Positions 33,547 to 42,309 of a DNA stretch of 64,000 nucleotides are shown in pieces. Made by a program: the position numbers and the translations under genes. The stretch lies in contig NZ_JGVU02000002.1 of the NCBI RefSeq assembly GCF_000708755.2, positions 434,001-498,000 on the forward strand, read 5' to 3'. The notes under the pieces were generated by a model, which ran no database searches, was not told the DNA's origin, and was given only the letters and a program-made list of their open reading frames with translations. Positions within the stretch are counted from its first letter, which is position 1. Each line of letters opens with the position of its first letter. Origin of the DNA: Metabacillus indicus LMG 22858. Lineage in GTDB: Bacteria; Bacillota; Bacilli; Bacillales; Bacillaceae.

Positions 33547-34071
33547 TTATTTTAAAGTTGCAAGCAATTCATCGAGGCACTCAAATTGAGACGACATCCC
33601 TTCAACAACGCCCATTTCAGCAACTTTCTTAAGCTCTTCCTCTGTAGCGAATTCTGACACAGCAATTAATTTTGTGAGATCGCCGTGATCTTCAAAAAGC
33701 ATTGTGATGACCATTTCCGGCATTTGCTCTGAAACGGCGCCTGTTTCATCTGAAAATGCATCCACATAGACAATCTTCTCAGGGACCGAGATTTCTTTGT
33801 AGGTTGCAATTCCCCATGATTCCATACCGTAAAAGTCACCCTGCTCTTTGTCTTCGCAGCGCATGCAGTAATGCCAGACGCCTCCAGGTTCAAATTCAAA
33901 CCGTTTGTTTGCAGTTCTCCACCCTTTAGGCCCCCACCAGGCTGCAAGCAGATCAGGTTCGGCGTATGCTCTGAAAACAAGTTCTCTTGGAGCATGAAAC
34001 ATTCTTTCAATAATCAGTTCTTTTCCCTCGACTCTTGAGACAACTGAAGCCGCACTCTTATTTACTGACAT
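33547..34071 (-). CDS. SRPBCC (AHSA1-like) domain protein
   Basis: 174 residues of the START/Bet v1-like fold: IIERMFHAPRELVFRAYAEP, DLLAAWWGPKGW, FEFEPGGVWHYCMR, TMLFEDHGDLTKLI. AHSA1-type proteins bind hydrophobic ligands or act as polyketide-cyclase-like folds; the ligand here is unknown. Start 34071 (MSVNKSA) has AAAGGAGG 7 nt upstream; the longer frame to 34095 includes that site. Commonly next to ArsR regulators, but none lies here. Confidence 0.88.
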   Translation of the reverse strand: MSVNKSAASVVSRVEGKELIIERMFHAPRELVFRAYAEPDLLAAWWGPKGWRTANKRFEFEPGGVWHYCMRCEDKEQGDFYGMESWGIATYKEISVPEKIVYVDAFSDETGAVSEQMPEMVITMLFEDHGDLTKLIAVSEFATEEELKKVAEMGVVEGMSSQFECLDELLATLK

Positions 34072-34153
34072 GGAAATTCCTCCTTTTTGTTGCATACCTT
34101 ACTCACATTCGAGCTGCATAAACGAATTCCTGCACAAATATTTATGCGCAAAA

Positions 34154-34188
34154 TAAAAAACCCTCCATGATCAGAGAGTTTTTGAAAA
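34154..34188 (-). terminator. Terminator of the MFS gene
   Basis: AAACTCTC-TGATCATG-GAGGGTTTTTTATTTTG on the minus strand. Confidence 0.75.
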
Positions 34189-34194
34189 AATGAA

Positions 34195-35472
34195 TCAGCT
34201 TTCTTTTACTTGAACGGACGGCTTTGCAATCACGTGCTCTTCTTTTAATTTGAACAGCGGCATGATCAGCATCGTGCCAAGCAGGAACAAAACGCCGGAT
34301 ACGGTATAAACGCCTGAAAGACTCAGCGGAGTTTTAAGGAGACCCGACAGCGACATGCCTGCAACCATCATCCCCATGAAGAGCGGGTTGAGCACTCCGT
34401 TCACGCGTCCTACAAATGCTTCGTCTGTATTTTTTAGAATCAGCGTATTTATGCCGATGTGGATGCACGGGAAGAAAAATCCGTTAAGCAGCTGAAGGCC
34501 AATTGTCAGCGGAAAGCTTGTGGACCAGCCGATGCTGATGGTGAAAATCATGCTTGAGAAAATACCTAAAGCAAGCAGCTTTTGAGGTGAAATTTTCTTT
34601 GAAAAGGCAATTACAATTCCCCCGCCGGCAAGCATCCCGATTCCATTGGCCATAATGAGCCACTGCAGATAGTCTTTCGTCAGACCGAGATTTTCAATTG
34701 TGATAAAAATCATCAGCGGTGAAATCAAGCCGACAGCAAGACCGCAAACCGCAAAAACTCCGCCCATTGTCGTCAGAACTTTTTTGCCGATGACATAACG
34801 GAATCCGTCTGCAAGTTCCTTTTTAAAGCTTGTTTCGTCCTCCGTTTTGACCTTTTCGAGATCGCGGGGCAAAAACGTCAGGACAGCAGCTGACAACAAA
34901 AACATGACGCCCATGACAATAATCGATGTGTAAATGCCGTATGACTGGTACACAATGGTGCCTATGACAGGGCCGATTACCATGAAAACAGCCATCAATG
35001 ACTGGAAAATAGCCATCGCAGACTGCAGCTGGTCTTCAGGAACGTGCTGCTTCAGCAGTCTCATCGCTGAAGGCATCGAAAACTGTGACAGGATGGCGGA
35101 AACGAGCGTTGCAAAGAAAATGGCATGCCATGATCCGTATACAAGAGTCAATAAAACAACAAAGATAGATACAGCGGACAGCACGTCACACCAGACCATC
35201 GTCAGTTTCGGTTTCCATCTGTCGGCAAACGTACCGCCAATAATGGAGAAAATAAAAATTGGTGCAAACTCGGCAATGGAAATAAGCGACACATAGACAG
35301 GATCGTTATTTGTAAGCTCTGTTACATACAACAAAATAGCAAAATTTCGAATCCAGATTCCAAGCTGCAGCAGGAAATTTGAGCCCATGATTGCAAGAAC
35401 GATCCGGTTTTTAAATAAATTTCCTGAAGGGGTGCCTTTTGCCGGCATTGCTTCAGTCAAACTGTTTTCCAT
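34195..35472 (-). CDS. Major facilitator superfamily transporter (macrolide-efflux-like)
   Basis: About 425 residues with 12 predicted transmembrane helices. Motifs are GGTFADRWKPKLTMVWCDVLSAVS (loop 2-3) and GRVNGVLNPLFMGMMVAG, typical of the MefA/YfiS-like drug-efflux branch. Substrate unknown. Start 35472 has AAAGG 11 nt upstream; an ATG at 35481 is too close to it. It is separated from the cobalamin operon by about 200 bp with a terminator between. Confidence 0.85.
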   Translation of the reverse strand: MENSLTEAMPAKGTPSGNLFKNRIVLAIMGSNFLLQLGIWIRNFAILLYVTELTNNDPVYVSLISIAEFAPIFIFSIIGGTFADRWKPKLTMVWCDVLSAVSIFVVLLTLVYGSWHAIFFATLVSAILSQFSMPSAMRLLKQHVPEDQLQSAMAIFQSLMAVFMVIGPVIGTIVYQSYGIYTSIIVMGVMFLLSAAVLTFLPRDLEKVKTEDETSFKKELADGFRYVIGKKVLTTMGGVFAVCGLAVGLISPLMIFITIENLGLTKDYLQWLIMANGIGMLAGGGIVIAFSKKISPQKLLALGIFSSMIFTISIGWSTSFPLTIGLQLLNGFFFPCIHIGINTLILKNTDEAFVGRVNGVLNPLFMGMMVAGMSLSGLLKTPLSLSGVYTVSGVLFLLGTMLIMPLFKLKEEHVIAKPSVQVKES

Positions 35473-35654
35473 ACTTATCATGCCTTTCAAGCTTAATGTA
35501 AGTCTTTCACATGATTTCCGTTTCTGCAGAAGCTAAGACAAGTGACGTCGTACTTATTCGCTCTTTAGTCTTAATCTCCCTTCAGATTTTATAAAGAATA
35601 ATCACAATGAAGATTATATACGAAACTCATAACGTTTAGATACTAAATTTTTCA

Positions 35655-35685
35655 AAATAAAAAAAGGGACAAAGCCCTTATTTTA
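35655..35685 (-). terminator. Terminator of the cobalamin operon
   Basis: AAGGG-CTTTGT-CCCTTTTTTTATTTTG on the minus strand, just after the last gene. Confidence 0.65.
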
Positions 35686-36088
35686 CCTTTTTTACAAGTC
35701 CATGCCACACGCTGTGAACATCGGTGCATATCGCAGCGGCATCCTGCTGGATCCATCCGTTCACGTCTCTCAGGCGTCTTTCATTTTCTGAGACCGGCAC
35801 AATCCCTTTACCGATTTCAAGCATAATGATGATGGTTTCTTGTTTCCGTTGGAGCAGTTCATTTAATAGTCCGCTGTATTGTGTTCTTACTGCCTTTAAA
35901 TCTGTCAAATCCTCTGTCCCAATCCATTGTTCAAACCCTTCAAGAACAAGAGGACCATCATCGGCCTCTTTCCAATCAAGAAAAGAATCCCCGCTGTAAG
36001 CTGTAATCCACGCTGCATGGGGCCATTTGCTTTTCACATAAGCTCTTTTCCCGCTGCAGGCTCCTCCGATAATGAGATGCACGTCCAT
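35678..36088 (-). CDS. CobU-like second adenosylcobinamide kinase/guanylyltransferase
   Basis: 136 residues with P-loop IIGGACSGKRAYVKSKWPHA and a CobU-like C-terminus (ENERRLRDVNGWIQQDAA, ICTDVHSVWHGL). It lacks the internal segment that contains the guanylyl-acceptor histidine of full CobU; the complete CobU is encoded at 37358-37915. It may be a specialised kinase, an accessory subunit or a degenerating paralogue. It overlaps the 3' end of cobC by 55 nt and is the last gene of the B12 operon. Confidence 0.75.
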   Translation of the reverse strand: MDVHLIIGGACSGKRAYVKSKWPHAAWITAYSGDSFLDWKEADDGPLVLEGFEQWIGTEDLTDLKAVRTQYSGLLNELLQRKQETIIIMLEIGKGIVPVSENERRLRDVNGWIQQDAAAICTDVHSVWHGLVKKVK

Positions 36089-36651
36089 CCCTCCTCCCTT
36101 TCTTCCGCCCTTAATGCGACAGCTTTTCCAAATGGTGCTGAGATGTGCCAGAATTCAGGCGTGTTCAGAAAAGACGAGACAATCTGTCTGATCACTCCTC
36201 CGTGTGTGACGATTGCTGCTGCATCCGGTTTTCCTGCAAGAAATTCTTTTAGAAAAGACGACACCCGATCCTGAAATGAAACGCCTGTTTCTCCGCCTGG
36301 AGGGCCGGTGCTTTCCCAGTTGTCGAGCCATGAGGAATACAAGCTGCAGTGTTTCAAGTCTTCATACGTCCTCCCTTCCCATTCCCCGAAATTAAGTTCT
36401 CTTAGGCGGGCATCATATGTAACCGGCTGATGGGGAAAAAGAAAGGCTGCTGTCTCCCGGCACCTGAGGAGGTCGCTTGAATACACGTTTACAGTGCTGT
36501 ATTTATGAAGAAATGTTTTTAATTGACTATACTCCTCCAGAGAACCGCTGCTCACCGGGAGATCGCTGTGTCCTAAATACCTTCTCTCTGCATTCCACTG
36601 CGTCAAACCATGCCGAATAAGAAAAAGCTGAACAGTACGCCCAGATTCCAA
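36034..36651 (-). CDS. cobC: Alpha-ribazole-5'-phosphate phosphatase CobC (histidine phosphatase family)
   Basis: 205 residues with histidine-phosphatase motif LFLIRHGLTQWNAERRYLGH and second catalytic His region IVTHGGVIRQI, and E in LRELNFGEWEGRTYEDL. In this operon it most likely removes the phosphate of alpha-ribazole phosphate or of adenosylcobalamin phosphate. The start is a TTG 7 nt after GAGGGGG, overlapping the cobS end by 49 nt. Confidence 0.87.
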   Translation of the reverse strand: MESGRTVQLFLIRHGLTQWNAERRYLGHSDLPVSSGSLEEYSQLKTFLHKYSTVNVYSSDLLRCRETAAFLFPHQPVTYDARLRELNFGEWEGRTYEDLKHCSLYSSWLDNWESTGPPGGETGVSFQDRVSSFLKEFLAGKPDAAAIVTHGGVIRQIVSSFLNTPEFWHISAPFGKAVALRAEEREEGWTCISLSEEPAAGKELM

Positions 36652-37361
36652 ATCTCTGCCCCCTCAATAGAGGCACCGGCCGTGTCTCCGTTTATTCCTT
36701 GAAACTGCTTTTCTGACCACCGGCCGAAAAGAAAACAAAAAAGAAGCTGCAGCAGAAACATCATGCAGACGATCCAATTGAAAGCCATAAATGGCAGGAG
36801 CCAGCATGCGGCAATGATCAGTTCTTTCATGGAGAGATGCTGTTTCCAAAAAGAAGCCATTCCGCCAGTCTGAAAAGCTATAAACCCATACAGATGCATT
36901 AATACCTGAAATCGTGACAGCATGGGAATGACAATCAAATAGATTCCTGAATGGTCAATGGCAAGCAAATTGTGTACAAACGCCATTTTCCAGCCTAATA
37001 AAAAAATCACGGCCAGAACGGCAAAACTGCCTGCACGTGAATCTTTTAAAATCTCTCTCTTCTTCTTCACATCTCCATTTGATCCCGCTGCATCTGCAAC
37101 ATCCATGACGCCATCAAGATGAAGGCCGCCTGATAAATAAACCCAGACACTGATCAGCAGAAGCGACAGCATGGAAGCCGGCAGGATATCGTTCAGCAGC
37201 TGGAAAAGCACAAACATGCTGGCTCCTATGACAAGCCCTGAAACGGGAAAGAAACGCAAAGCCCATTTTAGTGTTTTTTCATCCATGCCGTACTCGATCC
37301 TGAGGGGAATTCTTGTCAGAAACTGCAGAGCAAGAATTCCCCCATAAAAAACTTGTTTCAT
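36603..37361 (-). CDS. cobS: Adenosylcobinamide-GDP ribazoletransferase CobS
   Basis: 252 residues, integral membrane. It joins AdoCbi-GDP to alpha-ribazole, completing the nucleotide loop. Motifs: FLTRIPLRIEYG, FFPVSGLVIGA and GGLHLDGVMDVADAAGSNGDVKK with the acidic residues that bind metal. A late DTAGASIEGAEIWN is also family-like. Its ATG overlaps the cobU stop (ATGA), with GGGGAGGAAAT as ribosome binding site. Confidence 0.93.
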   Translation of the reverse strand: MKQVFYGGILALQFLTRIPLRIEYGMDEKTLKWALRFFPVSGLVIGASMFVLFQLLNDILPASMLSLLLISVWVYLSGGLHLDGVMDVADAAGSNGDVKKKREILKDSRAGSFAVLAVIFLLGWKMAFVHNLLAIDHSGIYLIVIPMLSRFQVLMHLYGFIAFQTGGMASFWKQHLSMKELIIAACWLLPFMAFNWIVCMMFLLQLLFCFLFGRWSEKQFQGINGDTAGASIEGAEIWNLGVLFSFFLFGMV

Positions 37362-37915
37362 TGATTATTTCCTCCCCAGACCCCTTCAGGGTAATGACCA
37401 TCTTTCTTCCAGACAACAGGCAGGCCGCATACGGCTTCATAAACATTATCCGCTGCATGGACGGCTAGTTTATGAACCGACTCAAGACATTGAATATAGT
37501 GGTCTGCAACTCTGTTTTTTAAAGGGATTCCTTCGTTTACATCATTTGATACTAAAAACAGATGAAGGTTTTTTCTTTTAGAGATGCTCAGCAGGTTTTT
37601 GAAACGGGCTGCTGTCTCCTGGGCAGACAATTGCTCTGAGAACATGACATTGCTTGTCCAGACCGTCAGACAGTCTATTAAAACAACTGCAGAATCGGGA
37701 ATTCTTCCGGCTGCCACGTCTATGTGCAGCGGCTCTTCGATTGTTATCCACCTGTTTCCTCTGTCCTGTTGATGAATGGAAATACGTTCTGGCATTTCGC
37801 TTTTCCTTGCAGTGGCTATATAAAAAGGCTTCCTGTCCCCTGCGGCGTCCGCTGCCATTTGTTCTGCCAGTCTGCTTTTTCCTGAGCGCGCACCTCCTGA
37901 AATAAATGTCAGCAC
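37358..37915 (-). CDS. cobU: Adenosylcobinamide kinase / guanylyltransferase CobU
   Basis: About 185 residues with Walker A FISGGARSGKSRLAEQMA, the catalytic-His stretch ISIHQQDRGNRWITIEEP and VVLIDCLTVWTSN. It phosphorylates adenosylcobinamide and transfers GMP. The GTG at 37915 is preferred: GGAG lies 9 nt upstream and it overlaps the cobD stop (GTGCTGA); a longer frame reaches ATG 37930 without a ribosome binding site. Confidence 0.92.
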   Translation of the reverse strand: MLTFISGGARSGKSRLAEQMAADAAGDRKPFYIATARKSEMPERISIHQQDRGNRWITIEEPLHIDVAAGRIPDSAVVLIDCLTVWTSNVMFSEQLSAQETAARFKNLLSISKRKNLHLFLVSNDVNEGIPLKNRVADHYIQCLESVHKLAVHAADNVYEAVCGLPVVWKKDGHYPEGVWGGNNQ

Positions 37916-38973
37916 GACGCATTTCTCCATTTTCTTAACGCTTTAAGCAAAACCATGTTCTCCTCTCTCGTCCGGACAGCCAGCCTTATAGCGCTGCCTT
38001 CAATCAGCGGGAAATTAACGGTGTGCCGCACAAGTATTCCTTCTCCTGCTAGAAAAAGCAGAAGCTGTTCGTGATTCTGAAGGAGCGGATCACGCAGCAA
38101 ATAGAAATTGACAGTTGTATCAGACACTTGGAACTTCATTTTCAGGAGTTCATTTCTTACGTACTGCCATTCTTCCGCGAGCCATTCTTTAGCTGCAATC
38201 AGGAAGTCCTTTGTATCCGGCAGCGCATGTATGACCGAAAGAGCCATAGCATTGACGCTCCAGGGGACTGAAAGGGACTCGAGCTTTCGTATGATTTGCT
38301 CGTGAGCAAGCACATAACCGAGCCTGATGCCAGGAACGGCAAAGATTTTGGTCAGTGACCTCAAGAGGATGAGGTTTGGAAATGCTCCCAGTAAATGAGC
38401 AAGGCTGGAGCCCGAAAAATGAACAAAAGCTTCATCAACGACTATATATTGACCCGCTTGTTTTGCTGTTTCAAGCAATCTGACAATCTTATCTTCAGGA
38501 AGCATTTCTCCTGTGGGATTATTAGGACGGCATAGAAATAATAAGTCGGTATCCTGTATGAAAGCTTCAGATTCTATTAGATCCTCATAGCTGAAGTGTT
38601 TTATGTGAAGCTGATGGATCCGGCATGCCCGCTCATACTCGCTGAAGGCCGGCTGAAAGATGCCGGCCCTCTTCCCTTTAAACATATGGGCAACTAAGAA
38701 AATAGCTTCTGCCCCGCCGTTTGCAAGCCAAATATTTTCCGTCTTTACGTCTTCAATAGAAGCAAGAATTCCCCGTTCCTCTATATAAGCAGGGTCAGGA
38801 TATACTGAGCTTTTTTTAAGAAGGCTTTTCTGCATGGATTGCAGGACGGTGTCAGGGATGCCAAGCGGATTTAGATTGGCGCTGAAATCAAGCAAATCGC
38901 TGCCTTCGTCAATTCCTTTCATTGTCAGCAGATTCTGAATGGCAGTTGAATTCCCCCCATGCTGAGGCCACAT
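37909..38973 (-). CDS. cobD: Threonine-phosphate decarboxylase CobD
   Basis: 354 residues of a fold-type I PLP enzyme: HGGNSTAIQNLL, DFSANLNPLGIP, FLCRPNNPTGEML, VVDEAFVHFSG and the PLP lysine in RSLTKIFAVPGIRLGY. It makes (R)-1-amino-2-propanol O-2-phosphate for the CbiB step; histidinol-phosphate aminotransferases are close relatives, but the B12 context decides. GGAGGATATAAT precedes the ATG, and it is 1 nt after cbiB. Confidence 0.92.
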   Translation of the reverse strand: MWPQHGGNSTAIQNLLTMKGIDEGSDLLDFSANLNPLGIPDTVLQSMQKSLLKKSSVYPDPAYIEERGILASIEDVKTENIWLANGGAEAIFLVAHMFKGKRAGIFQPAFSEYERACRIHQLHIKHFSYEDLIESEAFIQDTDLLFLCRPNNPTGEMLPEDKIVRLLETAKQAGQYIVVDEAFVHFSGSSLAHLLGAFPNLILLRSLTKIFAVPGIRLGYVLAHEQIIRKLESLSVPWSVNAMALSVIHALPDTKDFLIAAKEWLAEEWQYVRNELLKMKFQVSDTTVNFYLLRDPLLQNHEQLLLFLAGEGILVRHTVNFPLIEGSAIRLAVRTREENMVLLKALRKWRNASC

Positions 38974-38974
38974 A

Positions 38975-39937
38975 TTATATCCTCCTTAACATGAACAAGC
39001 ACAGATAGATTGCAAGAAACACAACCCATGCGCCGTTCATTATTTGTATTGATTGTTTGATGTGGACGGGCAAAAGACTTGTCTGCGCATCACCGAGCTT
39101 TGCACGATGTGAAACCGCTCCTGAATACGTATTCCTTCCTCCAAGCTGAATGCCCAGCAGTCCTGCAGTCATCGCCTCCGGCCAGCCACTGTTTGGACTT
39201 GGATGCTTTTTGGCATCCCTCCATGTGATATGCCAGCCGTTTCGTCTTTTCATTCCCCTGATAAAAAAACTGCCTGCCCACATGCAAAAGGCGCATAGTC
39301 TTGCTGGCAGAAGATTCATAAGATCATCAAGTCTTGCGGAACCAAACCCAAAATCACGGTATCTCTCATTTTTGTAGCCAACCATTGAATCGAGGGTATT
39401 AACCGCTCTGTAGGCAAGGGCAAGCGGTGCTCCGCCAACAATAGCGAATACAAGAGGACTTATGATCGCATCAACTGTGTTTTCGGCTACTGTTTCCGCC
39501 GCTCCTCTTGTGATTTCACCTGAAGGCAAATCGGCAGTATCTCTTCCCACGATTTCGCTCAGTTTTTTCCGAGCTTTTGAAAGATTGCCTTCTGCAAGAG
39601 GCTTATAAACCTCCAGTGCAGCTGTCTTCAGTCCTTTAATCGCCATAGTTGTAGAAATCAAATAAACCTCTGCACATAAGCCTGCTGCGCAGTGGATGGA
39701 ATAAAGCCACTTCAGGAGAAACATGGCTGTGATAAATACCGCTGCAGGCAGACAAATGGCAAGCAACATTCCTTTTCCTTTTTTCCAGTAACCTTTGTTC
39801 AGGATCCTCTCTGCTTTGCGGATGATCTTTCCAAAAAGAACGACCGGATGAGGCAGCCATTTAGGATCTCCGATGATCAAATCCAGCAGCACGCTCCCTG
39901 CCACCAGTAATAGAGTATGTTCAGCAAATGGCTGCAA
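38975..39937 (-). CDS. cbiB: Adenosylcobinamide-phosphate synthase CbiB
   Basis: 320 residues, four or five membrane segments. Motifs LLDLIIGDPKWLPHPVVLFGKII, AETVAENTVDAIISPL and SPNSGWPEAMTAGLLGIQLGG are those of CbiB/CobD(cobalamin). It attaches the aminopropanol arm to cobyric acid. Start TTG with GGAGAATTCCT upstream; it overlaps the end of btuD by 17 nt. Confidence 0.93.
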   Translation of the reverse strand: MQPFAEHTLLLVAGSVLLDLIIGDPKWLPHPVVLFGKIIRKAERILNKGYWKKGKGMLLAICLPAAVFITAMFLLKWLYSIHCAAGLCAEVYLISTTMAIKGLKTAALEVYKPLAEGNLSKARKKLSEIVGRDTADLPSGEITRGAAETVAENTVDAIISPLVFAIVGGAPLALAYRAVNTLDSMVGYKNERYRDFGFGSARLDDLMNLLPARLCAFCMWAGSFFIRGMKRRNGWHITWRDAKKHPSPNSGWPEAMTAGLLGIQLGGRNTYSGAVSHRAKLGDAQTSLLPVHIKQSIQIMNGAWVVFLAIYLCLFMLRRI

Positions 39938-41231
39938 AGGAATTCTCCAGTCTTTTCAGAGCCTTCATGATCAGCGCATCAGCAGCCTCCATGACGGAAG
40001 GGTCATCCGGTTTGCTGCTGCTATAAGCTCCTGCCGCAAGCTCAGGCTCTGCATTCGGAAACAGTCTTGTCATCCCGGCATTCATCTTAAGGGTGAGATT
40101 TATTAGTCCGCTGTCGCTGACTGGAGCATCTGTTAAAAGGGCTGCACTCAGGATGCTGTCCGAATAGGAAAGGATGATGAAAAACGTGTTCATCGACTCA
40201 TTTTTAATAAAATGATCAGGGATCCTGTTATGATTGCAGATGAAAATGTTGTTTCCAAGTGACCACAGGATAAGCTGTGCGGCTGTTTCTTTCTGTCCGC
40301 TGTTTACTTCCAGGCGGCTGGACCAGTGCAGGCCGCTGCCTTTTGGTCCTGTTGTCAGCATTCGAAATGGCTGTTCCATCGTGATGATTGGCGGAGTTCC
40401 CTGGTCAATATGCAGCGCCGAAAGCAAATCACTCCGTTTTCCTTGCAGGTAATCCGGCGATAAGGTAATATGCGGCTTTGGAGCAGCAGGATGGGACGAA
40501 AAGTGAAGAGAAAGGTCATAAACATCAGAGAATGTTTGCTCATTTTCTTTTTTCAGTCCGTCGTAGCATCCTGCAAGCACCCCCCGATTAAGCAAGGCAA
40601 TTTGATCCGCATAAAGCGAGGCAAGATTCAAGTCGTGAAGGATGGCCAAAATGGTCAGGCTCATTTCCTTCTGCAGTGTTTTCAGCAGTTCAAGAAGCTC
40701 CTTTGTGTGTTTTATATCCAGATGATTTGTCGGCTCATCGAGCAGCAGAAGCTCAGGCTCCTGGGCGAGAGCTTTTGCGAGAAGCACCCGCTGTTTTTCT
40801 CCGCCGCTTAACGCATGAAAGGGTCTATTTCTGTACGGCCAGACAGCCGTCTGTCTCATCGCTTTTTCCGCCGCTTTCCTGTCTGCATCAGAATGTTCTT
40901 TAAAAAACATCCCTTTTTGATGTGGGTATCTTCCGAGCATCACGATTTCCTCTGCAGTGAAATCGAGCCCAGATTGATTTTCCTGCGTCATGACGGCCGT
41001 TTTTCTTGCAAGTTCCTTTTGCGAGTAGGAGGAAAGCTTTTTTCCATCTAAAAAGATGGCGCCATTTCTTACAGGCAGCGCTCCCATGATCAAGCGGATC
41101 ACCGTCGTCTTTCCGCTGCCGTTTGGTCCTGCCAGCGCTAAGAAATCACCTTTCTTAATGGTGAAGGAAAGATCATGGATGACTGTTTTTTTAGCATCAT
41201 AGCCCCCTGAAAGGTTTTTCACTTGCAGCAT
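39921..41231 (-). CDS. btuD: BtuD-type B12 ABC transporter ATPase fused to a CbiZ-like domain
   Basis: 436 residues. The first 255 are a FecE/BtuD ATPase: Walker A LAGPNGSGKTTVIRL, signature LSGGEKQRVLLAKAL, Walker B LLLLDEPTNHLD. The last 150 or so (from TMEQPFRMLTTGPKGSG) resemble adenosylcobinamide amidohydrolase CbiZ (ILSAALLTDAPV, NAGMTR), which would turn imported cobinamide back to cobyric acid. A long BtuD of this kind (YvrA) is also known in B. subtilis. The CbiZ reading is moderate; the ATPase is certain. 16 nt after btuC. Confidence 0.88.
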   Translation of the reverse strand: MLQVKNLSGGYDAKKTVIHDLSFTIKKGDFLALAGPNGSGKTTVIRLIMGALPVRNGAIFLDGKKLSSYSQKELARKTAVMTQENQSGLDFTAEEIVMLGRYPHQKGMFFKEHSDADRKAAEKAMRQTAVWPYRNRPFHALSGGEKQRVLLAKALAQEPELLLLDEPTNHLDIKHTKELLELLKTLQKEMSLTILAILHDLNLASLYADQIALLNRGVLAGCYDGLKKENEQTFSDVYDLSLHFSSHPAAPKPHITLSPDYLQGKRSDLLSALHIDQGTPPIITMEQPFRMLTTGPKGSGLHWSSRLEVNSGQKETAAQLILWSLGNNIFICNHNRIPDHFIKNESMNTFFIILSYSDSILSAALLTDAPVSDSGLINLTLKMNAGMTRLFPNAEPELAAGAYSSSKPDDPSVMEAADALIMKALKRLENSFAAIC

Positions 41232-41247
41232 AGAGCCTCCTCCTTTC

Positions 41248-42309
41248 TCATCCGTGCTTTTGTCTCCGGTTCTTCACCAGCAAAAAGGTAAAGATGGGTG
41301 AGCCGATCAGGGCTGTGATCACACCGATCGGCAGCTCCTTCGGTGAAATGATGGATCTTGCAAGCAAATCCGCAAGCACCAGATATCCGCCGCCAATCAG
41401 CATAGACAGCGGGAGAACGTGCCGGTGGTTTGGCCCTGCAAGCAGTCTGACGAGATGAGGAATCACAAGACCGACAAAGCTGATGGCCCCGGAAACAGCA
41501 ACGGCGCTCCCTGTAAGGATCGACGCGGCTATTAAAATAATCGTTTTTTTCGTTTTTACATTCATCCCGGCAAACTGCGCAGACTGCTCGCCAAGTGCCA
41601 GATTGTTCAGTTCCCTGTAATGATAGAGGATGATCAGTGCACCTATTATAAAAAAGGGGAAAATCAGCTGAACATGCCCCCATCCTCTCATTGAGACACT
41701 TCCCATGATCCAATAGAGAATTTGACTGATGTCCTCACGCGGAACAAGCGCGATTAGCAGCGAGATAAAGGCACTGATAAAGGAAGAAACAATAATGCCT
41801 GCAAGGATAATGGTTTCATTCGTCAGCTTTCCGCTTGCCAGCTGGGTGAGAGCAAAAACAATGAGCAGCGTGATCATTCCGAAAAGGACAGCTATGACCG
41901 GGAGCGTAAAATGGCCTAAAACCGTCAGCTGAATTTGGAAAAAGATAATGATGACTGCCCCGAGCGAAGCTCCTGACGAAACACCGATTGTATAAGGATC
42001 TGCAAGCGGGTTCTGCAGCAGCCCCTGGAAAGCCGCTCCCGCCAACGAAAGAGAGGCTCCAACAAAAAAGGCAAGAAGCACTCTTGAAAACCTGATTTCC
42101 CAGATAATCATTTCTGTGCTCTGCTCCCCGTTATAAAGAGGTACATGAAAGATCTTGCCGGCAAGAATGTTTAAAATATCAGGGACGGTCACTTGAACCG
42201 CCCCAGCCAAAACTCCTAAAAGGATGCTGCATGCTGCAAAGCAGACAGCGCCTATCATCAAGAGCCAATTTCTATTTCTTGAAGATGTCTGGATAGATAA
42301 GTCTGCCAA
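41248..42309 (-). CDS. btuC: B12 ABC transporter permease BtuC
   Basis: About 353 residues, roughly ten transmembrane helices, FecCD family: GAAFQGLLQNPLADPYTIGVSSGA, LGEQSAQFAGMNV and GAISFVGLVIPHLVRLLAGP. It forms the cobalamin/cobinamide channel with BtuD. The frame is open into btuF; TTG 42309 has GGAG 9 nt upstream and is preferred, giving a 38-nt overlap with the btuF end. The start is the least certain part. Confidence 0.9.
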   Translation of the reverse strand: MADLSIQTSSRNRNWLLMIGAVCFAACSILLGVLAGAVQVTVPDILNILAGKIFHVPLYNGEQSTEMIIWEIRFSRVLLAFFVGASLSLAGAAFQGLLQNPLADPYTIGVSSGASLGAVIIIFFQIQLTVLGHFTLPVIAVLFGMITLLIVFALTQLASGKLTNETIILAGIIVSSFISAFISLLIALVPREDISQILYWIMGSVSMRGWGHVQLIFPFFIIGALIILYHYRELNNLALGEQSAQFAGMNVKTKKTIILIAASILTGSAVAVSGAISFVGLVIPHLVRLLAGPNHRHVLPLSMLIGGGYLVLADLLARSIISPKELPIGVITALIGSPIFTFLLVKNRRQKHG

